DNA of 64,000 nucleotides, from assembly GCF_901709675.1 (NCBI RefSeq), contig NC_051106.1, positions 805,501-869,500 of the forward strand. The letters run 5' to 3'. Position 1 is the stretch's first letter; each line of letters opens with the position of its first letter. The DNA is from Syngnathus acus (lineage: Eukaryota > Chordata > Actinopteri > Syngnathiformes > Syngnathidae). Positions 24,001 to 64,000 of the stretch are shown piece after piece. Both the position numbers and the translations under genes were made by a program. The notes beneath the pieces were generated by a model. That model had not been told where the DNA came from. It made no database searches and saw only the letters and a list, made by a program, of their open reading frames with translations.

Positions 24001-26156
24001 TAAACATCCAATCACTGTGAGTATGCAAATGAGGCAAGACGCAGCCAGAGAGTGTCAAGTTACAGTCAGCGCGATAGGAGTTGGAGGAAGCAGTAAAAAC
24101 TCCACCAAACTCGTCGTAATGACCCGTGATATAACGAATGATTAACGACAACTCAAATAATAGTTAATATAACATTCATATTATATGTTCCCCCCCCCCG
24201 AGACATTGCCACCTTATTGTGGTCAGGGGGTTTGCGTGCCTCAGTGACCCTAAGAGCAATACCAGCAGAAGCTTTAATCTTCAGGTGGGACACCCAAGCT
24301 GGACAGGTCTTAGTGTAGAGGCCTGACAGAGTGCAATCCACTTCTCCAGGTTGAGATCTGGACACACAGCTAACAACTGCCGTGAAAAAAACACTAACAG
24401 TGTTAAAAATGTGTAAAAAAAAAAAAAAAAAAAAAGAAGTTGCCCCCTTCACATTTCTGACTGCCCCCTCTTATGTGCATTCCTAGAACCGCCCCTGACG
24501 TCAGGGACATGCCCCCCCATCATGACAAAAGGGTGACGCAGCATTTAGCGACAACGGTTGGATGCCATCTCAAGCGCTGGGCACCGAATTGCGCCCTAAC
24601 CTGATAATAATGAATGGAGGGGCGCGAGGAAGACGAGCACGAGGAGGAAGGTGAAAGAAAAAGAACGCGGGTAGGGGAGGGGCTGGGTAAGGATGTCCTA
24701 CTTTGCCTCTGCTATTTTTAGCCTGGGATTTTTCTGTTGGTCTCCTCTGACGGCTGAATGCTGATGTCATCAGAGACACACACACGCACACACACACGCA
24801 CGCACTTGACCTCGCGTGGCATTTCCCAGTACCGCACACATTCACTTGCTGTTCCAGAATATTAGCAGCAGTGTTGTGCGTGCGCGCATGCTCTAATCCG
24901 AGGTCAGCTGCTTTTAAGTGTGTCATGCGTTCTCCTTCCTCCGTGACGGCGTTACATAAGATGCCCGACTCCACCCCGCCTACTCGACCGCCCCCCTCGC
25001 TTTCTCTCATCTTTCTTTTTGTAGACCGAGGACACCCATATCAGTCAGTGGGCCGCACAAAAATAACCGCCATCGCCCCATTGGCTGGCAGCCGCACACA
25101 CTCATGCATACGGAATGAAGCCCCCAGAGGCCCGAATGATGAATGGAAGATTCACTCACACGATTCCATGCAGCAACCAGCGCAGATGAGCTGTCAATCA
25201 CAGGGCGATAGTGTCGCAATGTGAAGCACTACCCTACCATTGAGACTCCTGTCGGAGCCAATATTGAGGGTTCCCACCTACAAGGAAATATTTGAGCTCC
25301 GAGAGCGCCAAACCCCTTCCGCGAGACGAAGCCTGCAAGTTGCGCAACATTCGGCCACTCTCAGAAAAAAATCTGCAAATATCATCTGATTTTCAGCTGG
25401 ATGCTAAAATGTCATTAACTTTATCTAGTGTTCTATTGTGTTAATGTGTACAAAAAAGCAAAGTTTTGCAAAAAAGGACGACTTTTTTAGGGTTTTCAAA
25501 AGTGCTAAATTCCAATTAAATCGGCAGCTGATAGACCGGAATTGTTGTAATATTTCTAATAAAAAAAAAGTGGGCCGGGTTGTAATGTGTTCATTGCATT
25601 TCAATTTCTTTCAATGGGGGTGATTTGAAACGGTTGGAGATATGACCGTTTCTTTCAAGAGCGCAAGTATTCGCAGCGAGCTAGCAGTTTGAAGATGACG
25701 ATGATGAAGATGACATGTTGCCTCCATCTGCGAGCGAGCTCGTCATCGCTGAACATCAACGTTGGCGCAGATGTTCGCGCCTAATCCGCACACACGCACG
25801 CGGGCCTGCTGTGATGTAAACTACATGCAATCCACACCGGAAGTGCTCAAATGGCCAATCCTGAGTCACTCCACTTCCGGTGTGTGCCAGGTGACCTTGA
25901 CAGGTGTTTACCCGCCCGCGGGAAAAACGACCGCGTTGTCACGTGACCCGAGGCTTCCCTCTCTGACGTCGCCAGGGGAAGGGGGGGGGGGGGACAGGTG
26001 CACGCGCGCAGCCGGTCTACCTGTTGCTCCACACGCCCACGCTGTCAGTCGTCACAAGGTCACGTGCGTACGCGCGCGCTTACCGTAGACGCCCTGCGCG
26101 TGCATGCTGTGCACGAAGCCGCTCAAGAACCACACGAGCGCCACCAGCGGGCCCAT
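18011..26156 (-). CDS. mdga2: MDGA2, GPI-anchored Ig/MAM synaptic protein, 17 coding exons
   Basis: Exons: 26156-26084, 23684-23545, 23366-23192, 23124-22925, 22845-22713, 22625-22353, 22073-21744, 21664-21353, 21182-20910, 20676-20528, 20446-20269, 20178-20158, 19825-19670, 19050-18907, 18836-18712, 18330-18231 and 18099-18011. All are GT-AG, sum to 2871 bases and keep one frame of 956 codons, the length of human MDGA2. Order: signal peptide (1-21), six Ig domains (25-636), FN3 (637-745), MAM (752-927), hydrophobic GPI tail (928-956). Words such as [52 protein letters not shown] and [10 protein letters not shown] fit MDGA2 better than MDGA1. MDGA proteins bind neuroligins and restrain synapse formation. 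The gene occupies only 8.1 kb, and exon 12 is 21 bases. Exon borders are my reading of splice signals and phase. Confidence 0.95.
20158..20178 (-). CDS. mdga2: mdga2 21-base microexon
   Basis: The exon encodes APVNPHL between the FN3 and MAM domains. It has an AG acceptor (CTCCGCAG) and a consensus GTGAGTAC donor. Exons on both sides end or begin in matching phase, and the peptide is identical to the MDGA2 linker known in mammals (APVNPHL). Confidence 0.9.
23806..24497. mobile_element. hAT element in mdga2 intron 1
   Basis: The start is CAGTGCCGGCTCTACGCAG and the end is CTAGAACCGCCCCTG. The flanks carry a perfect 8-bp duplication ACGTCAGG (23798-23805 and 24498-24505). The interior has GCCCCCTC-rich ends, an A run at about 24415-24435 and no coding sequence. 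A related, larger element is at 31908-33568. Confidence 0.85.
24506..26083. other. Remainder of mdga2 intron 1
   Basis: No exon is supported. It contains a CA-rich microsatellite (24777-24805), a compositionally complex stretch at about 24900-25230 with a PBX/MEIS-type word, and a G run at 25981-25995. It could carry regulatory elements of mdga2. Confidence 0.4.
25191..25200 (-). promoter_or_regulatory. PBX/MEIS-type decamer in mdga2 intron 1
   Basis: The - strand reads TGATTGACAG, the consensus bound by PBX with MEIS/PREP cofactors. It lies in a non-repetitive stretch. A single 10-base match can arise by chance, so function is only a guess. Confidence 0.3.
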
Positions 26157-27035
26157 CTTCACATCCTCCCTCCCGGGACGAACTCGCGGGTCCAGGCTCC
26201 TGCAGCCGCTCGGCCCCCCTTCTCCTGCCTCTCCTCGTCCTCTTCTTCCTCTTCCTCAGAGCAGAGTCGTGCCCAGAGTCGGCCTCTCATGCAAACATCC
26301 CGAGCCGACGCGTCCCGCCAGCGGCCCCCCGTCGGCCGGGCGGTCAGGTGGTCCAGCTCATCCCGCAGCAGGAGGCCGGGGGAAGACGCAAGAGGAGCGC
26401 TTCGGGCGCCTCAGCTAGGCGGCTCTCCTTTGCACTGACAATGTGTGTGCGTGCGTGTGTCTGTGTGTGTGTGCGCGCGTGGGTGCGTGCGCCGTTGGGA
26501 AGCTCTCGCGTCCGAGCGAGTCCTGCGGTGGGTGCGAAGCTCCACGTCACTCACACCGAGCCACCCTGCAGAGCTTCCTCGCGCTCCGCCAGGCCGCCGA
26601 GGTGCGAGCAGAGTGGGCCTGAAGATGGAGCGGCAGTCCGCTCGTTTGCTGCTGGTGGTGCTGGATTTTACCGGTGAGACGTCAGCGAGAAGCCAAGTCG
26701 GACGCAGTGGGCCGCCAACATACTTCCTGCTTGGCTTTTCACAGTAAAACGGTCGGGAAGACTCAGAGGTGCGTCCTGGAATTTGTTCTGCTCATTCAGC
26801 GGATTTGCCGGAGACAAATTTGACTTTGATTAAAAGGCACTAAAAGTGACCATGTTCGGCCCCAGGAACAAACTCATTGGCTTCTTTTTCAAATGCTTTT
26901 CATTCATGAGAAGTAAAAAAAGATCATGTGATTCAAGGTAACTTGAGCAAATTGCCCAGAGAGTAGTGAGGGGGAGTATTCATTCTCTCAAAGTCGTTTG
27001 GGTCGTGTTTGTGGCTTCCCGAAAGACGCAACAGG
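26157..27035. other. mdga2 5' region and gap to npas3
   Basis: The part next to mdga2 (26157-26660) is GC- and CpG-rich with a TG-rich microsatellite (26445-26480) and most likely holds the mdga2 promoter. The sequence ATGTGA, a start directly followed by a stop, lies just before the real start (26164-26159). From 26760 onward nothing is recognised. Confidence 0.5.
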
Positions 27036-27053
27036 CAAGTTGGAGAAAAGCTT

Positions 27054-27059
27054 TTTATT
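27054..27059 (-). terminator. Candidate polyadenylation signal of npas3
   Basis: The - strand reads AATAAA about 2.5 kb after the npas3 stop. The context (CACAATAAAAAGC) is good. The 3' UTR would span about 27035-29551. Confidence 0.45.
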
Positions 27060-28654
27060 GTGAAAATGTCTCCTGCCAGATGTCGTAGTGACGCCAACTT
27101 AGTAGACGTAGAAAAGAAGAACCGTTATAAAAATGAAGTTTGCACACGCTCAGTTTGCAGCATTTTCGATGGTCAAACGATAAAAAAGAAAAACAAATAT
27201 ACACAACACAGAGAACCCCCCAAAAAGAGAAAAAACAAGGCAGGCACTCCAAGTTAGCATCCGCGTTATCATCCTGTTCATGCTCCTCCTCTTCTGTGAG
27301 GCAAAAAACAAAACAAACAAATGTACCGTGGTTTATTTAGTCTTTTTTCTCACTCTTTTCATCCATTTTTTAAATTGTTGAATAACACCCTTAACATTGA
27401 TAGAAAGAGAAGAGCCTCACCACCGTCTTCTCGTGAAAAAAGAATAATTTCCAAAACACAGACATAGATTTTGTTCACACTTAAATGACGGGGACACAGC
27501 CGCCGTTTTCACGCGCAATCGAGGGGAACGCTCAGAAAAAGTGCTTTGCTGGATTTTGGTGGAGGGTTTTTTGCCACAAGTGCGTGTGCACGCCTACGTT
27601 GCGTGCGCAATGCGCGCACTGAGCCGCAAAGCATTCTGTGAAACCGGAGCCGTCGCTTTCACACCTGCCGTCACGCGATGCTGAGCATCCTTTGACGGCC
27701 GAGTGCAAAGTTCGCTTTCCCTCGTTTGTGTTCTTGACATGTCAAACTTTCAGGACGCGGCGGCCTCGTACTCTTCAGTCTTGTTTGCTTTGTCGAGTCA
27801 CGTGTTGAAGTTCTTGAGAGCGCCAGCTGCTTTCCTCAAGACACGGTTTCTCCACTTTGAGCCTTCGACATGCGCCCAAGCATTTTTTCCCACAAGTAGT
27901 CACGTTGTTCCTCGAAAACATTTCCAGCGCTTAAACAAAAAGTCTCCTTTTTCTCTGCCTTCAGTGCTCAAAATGCTCCAAATCGGAACTGCTCTTTGAA
28001 AACGGCATGCAGTCTTGGAAACAATCATTGTCGGAATATCTGAATACGTGAAGCCGCAACGGCCGGGTCAAAAGGACTGTGTCAAAGGAGCTGTGGAGTC
28101 CCAGAATGCTTTGCGTCGCCCGCCCGCACCATACATCCAGCCGGTTTTGTCAACGAGACGACGGCACGAAAGCAAAGCAGAGAAGAAGATGGCCACAAAT
28201 TAAAGAAGAAAGTACAAACGTTTTCTTTTTTTTTTAGTAGTTTCCTGCAGCACAGCAACCTCCCAAACCTCCCTGGGTTGTTTTGGGGTTCACACGAGAG
28301 CACAGAGAAGACACGACGACGATAGCTGCGGCGGCAACAGCGCACACACGGCACAGAGCAACACATACAGGAACAGGAAGTGGCGACACCAAAAACGCGG
28401 CGACGGAGGGGAACAAAAAAAACCCCACTTTTGCGCGCTGAGCACATTTTTGCGGGCTCATCTTTTTCATCTTAGCAAAAAATACAAATGACGTAGATTC
28501 ACAGTGCTCGTTAGATTTTTTTTTTCCATTTTTTGGGGGGGCAACGCCCACTGGACATATGGTCGGTTTTCCAAAGTTGGCGGAAGAAGTGCAGAAAACA
28601 AACGTATCATATCAAACAGCAAGCGGTCAGTCAGACATTCATTTTTAAGTTCGC

Positions 28655-29105
28655 CATTCTAACTCGTTAGAATCAATGCTAGCTGATTAATCCCAATGTC
28701 AGCCAATTAGTGTCATTGCTGACCAATTACCATCCATGCTAAATGATAAACCCGCTGACCAGCATCACCTTTATTATCTGTTAAGCTTCAGCACAAGCTA
28801 ATTAGCATAAATTAGTCAATTACAGCTGCAATGTAGCTTATTAGCATCCATGCTAACTGATTAACATCAAGCCAATTGCACTAGTGATGCTAAACGATTA
28901 GCACCGATGCTAACTGGTTAACGTTGCGGTCCACTGAGTAGCATCAATTCTAATAGCCAATTAGCCTTAAAGCTAGTCAGTAACTCACTTCAATACTTAT
29001 TAATTAGCCAAATGTAGCCAATTATAGCAGTGATGCTGATTGGTCAGCATCAACAATAGCTAACCAATCAAAATCAACGCTAGCTGCATAGTCTCAGTAT
29101 CACTG
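28655..29105. repeat. Degenerate GCTA/TTAGC minisatellite
   Basis: Words such as CCAATTAG, GCATCAATGCTA, AACTGATTA and AGCTAATTAGC recur every 20-25 bases with much variation, and many are self-complementary. The array lies within the presumed npas3 3' UTR. Similar words occur at about 44200-44470. Confidence 0.6.
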
Positions 29106-29407
29106 AGACGATAACGTAGCACCACCAGTGTGTCGTCCTCAAAACTCCAAGACTGGGTGACGCAACAGGAATTAGTTCCACATTCTCAAGTCGCTTGTTT
29201 TTCTGTGCATGTCACTTTTGTATTGTTTTCTAGCCTTGCCAGCGACAACAGGAAGTAATGATGTCAACAACCTTCAGCTAGATCAGCGAGGGAGCAAAAT
29301 GGTGGCAAGAAGTGAAGATTTTAAAAAGTGCTACACAAGCTCTGGCATTCAGTTCATCCTTCCATCTTTCCCTCCTATTTGCTGTCCTCACTCCTTCTTT
29401 TCTTGCC

Positions 29408-29483
29408 CGTCCTTCCTTCCTTCCTTCCTTCCTTCCTTCCTTCCTTCCTTCCTTCCTTCCTTCCTTCCTTCCTTCCTTCCTTC
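29408..29483. repeat. (TTCC)n microsatellite
   Basis: About 18 pure TTCC units, 70 bases beyond the npas3 stop codon in its 3' UTR. Long frames reading FLPSFLPS here are artefacts of the repeat. Confidence 0.9.
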
Positions 29484-29551
29484 AACAACACAGTAGAGTC
29501 GGAAGCACAGTAACCCGGTCTCCGGTCTGGGCCGGTTTGGGCCAGTCCCCG

Positions 29552-62744
<33,193 letters not shown>

Positions 62745-63197
62745 CTGGAAAGAAAACATACTACAACAATAAGGCAAAGGCGGGGTCAATAATCAATCAA
62801 TATGGTCAACGCCATCAGCCAATGAGATCAATACCACATAAGCGTCGGGGTGCCGCCCGCCACGAGGCGCTAGCGATCACACGTTAGCGTTCGCTTGAAG
62901 GAGGCACCGACGCGTTGGCCAACAAATGGCAACACGTGCTTGTGATGGCGACTGACGTAGGGACTTTTGGGGGAGCCTCCCGTCAGAGTTGCCGTTTGGC
63001 GCGCAAACAAACGCGATGGTCTCGTGCTTCCTGCGGAGACGCGCAGACGAGCGTGTCTAATGGCGGATTGATGTGAAGATCACGCCGTGACGCTCCTAGG
63101 GGGCCACGTATCACATGAGCGCACGCGCGCAGCAGATGTGTGCGCTTCTCTACATGATTGCAGTGAGTAAGCCGAATGATGCGTGCGCAGGCGCACC
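62745..63197. other. npas3 intron, right part
   Basis: GC-rich sequence with CpG words and no readable exon. The earlier npas3 exons are not in this window. Confidence 0.4.
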
Positions 63198-63201
63198 TTA
63201 A

Positions 63202-63577
63202 AGTGTACCTTTGTTCAAACTGTATAACGCAGGCACTGATTTAGTATAAAGTAAATGTACAATATCAAAAAAGAAATAACACAACACCTCTTAGGGACAA
63301 GAGATATATAGCCTGAAACATTGCTGTTTGACCGGCACTTTTGCTGCCTGGGGTAGAAATATGGCGCCCCGGATATGACGTCACAAAGTTGATTCCGTTT
63401 TGGGGCGCCCCAATCAGGCCTATATACTACCTTTATAAGAAATCGATTATGTTGAAATTTAAGGGTAATGTGAGTAATGATGTAGGAATAAATGAATACA
63501 ACGATTAGATGTTCTGTAGAAAAGCCATATTCGTAGAATAGAAAAATGTTAATATGGCTAATGACCAAAGGTACCCT
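63202..63577. mobile_element. piggyBac-type MITE (TTAA target)
   Basis: Ends AGTGTACCTTTG and CAAAGGTACCCT are inverse with one or two changes, and TTAA flanks both sides (63198-63201, 63578-63581). The 376-base interior is non-coding. Confidence 0.75.
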
Positions 63578-63581
63578 TTAA

Positions 63582-64000
63582 TTACAGCAGCCATCTCACC
63601 TGACGATTGGCAGATATGTTGTTGTAAAAACCAACATTATACTAGGACCGTGTTTTGGCAGAAAAAATAACGATAACCGATTAATAAAACAACTTATAAT
63701 GCCCCCCCCACGCATGTCAATGTGTGTCTATTATAAACTCTCAACTTGAACTTTCTTTCAATCGCTCAGGCGCACACGAGTGAAGCACTCTCATAATGGC
63801 AACGTATGTGACGTGTGTGCGCGTGCGCAGGTGTCCAAGTAAGCCGAGCCTTTTATCGGCAGAGTTGTCCTTGCATAAAAAGACGTTTGTGTTCTGACGG
63901 TAGCGGCGAGCGTCGCTGACCTCACCTGTCGGACGTGGATTTTGTTTTCAAGGCCCGCCGCTTGTTTCTCCCACCAGCCTATTTGCATATTAATAATACG
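63582..64000. other. Right-edge sequence, nothing recognised
   Basis: Non-coding DNA at the edge of the window, inside the presumed npas3 intron. I see no exon matching the NPAS3 region that should precede PAS-A. Confidence 0.4.

Noticed and set aside
18011-26156. Assignment to MDGA1 rather than MDGA2
   Set aside because: Diagnostic stretches such as [23 protein letters not shown] and [10 protein letters not shown] match MDGA2, and length and linkage with npas3 agree. The VRQALGR word seen in MDGA1 is a minority signal.
28655-29105. CRISPR-like array
   Set aside because: The repeats are diverged, without constant spacers, and the DNA is from a vertebrate.
63791-63988. Possible upstream npas3 exon on the - strand
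   Set aside because: The 65-codon frame shows none of the conserved residues that precede PAS-A in NPAS3 and lacks matching splice phases.

Overview
This is animal nuclear DNA, almost certainly from a teleost fish. The reasons are three vertebrate genes split by short GT-AG introns, protein sequences close to vertebrate HIKESHI, SUN-domain proteins, MDGA2 and NPAS3, and a dense load of fish-type transposons (hAT, Tc1, piggyBac-type, L2-like and RTE-like LINEs, Ty3/Gypsy). I cannot name the species. I found no bacterial-style operons, CRISPR arrays or phage genes.

Layout of host genes. (1) hikeshi, + strand, 6660-7253, one uninterrupted exon. (2) A SUN-domain gene on the - strand, seven coding exons between 11928 and 8845 (351 aa); the reading frame stays open across every proposed splice junction. 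(3) mdga2, - strand, 17 coding exons between 26156 and 18011. The spliced frame is 956 codons plus a stop, with signal peptide, six Ig domains, FN3, MAM and a GPI-attachment tail. (4) npas3, - strand, the last eight coding exons from 62744 to 29552; the bHLH-encoding 5' exons lie beyond the right edge. SUN, mdga2 and npas3 run in series on the - strand, and hikeshi converges on SUN.

Repeats. Left part (1-4.3 kb): THAP-domain relics, a nested hAT element and another terminal-inverted-repeat element. 13.2-16.7 kb: a decayed hAT element split by a Tc1 element, itself split by a hAT MITE. npas3 introns (31-62 kb): a three-level nest of DNA transposons, a non-autonomous LTR element whose 5' LTR holds two MITEs at the same 8-bp target, a CRE-bearing tandem repeat, a solo LTR, a Gypsy element with a 1172-codon gag-pol frame and only one LTR, LINE pieces, a TTAGGG-containing minisatellite and a piggyBac-type MITE.

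How the genes act: hikeshi is a nuclear import carrier for HSP70, the SUN protein should sit in the inner nuclear membrane, MDGA2 is a GPI-anchored synaptic surface protein, and NPAS3 is a bHLH-PAS transcription factor of developing brain. They do not form one pathway. I saw no clear undescribed biological system. The strongest leads are the extreme compaction of mdga2, the intronless hikeshi, the duplication inside the SUN gene, same-site MITE stacking, and several intronic stretches that look like conserved regulatory DNA.
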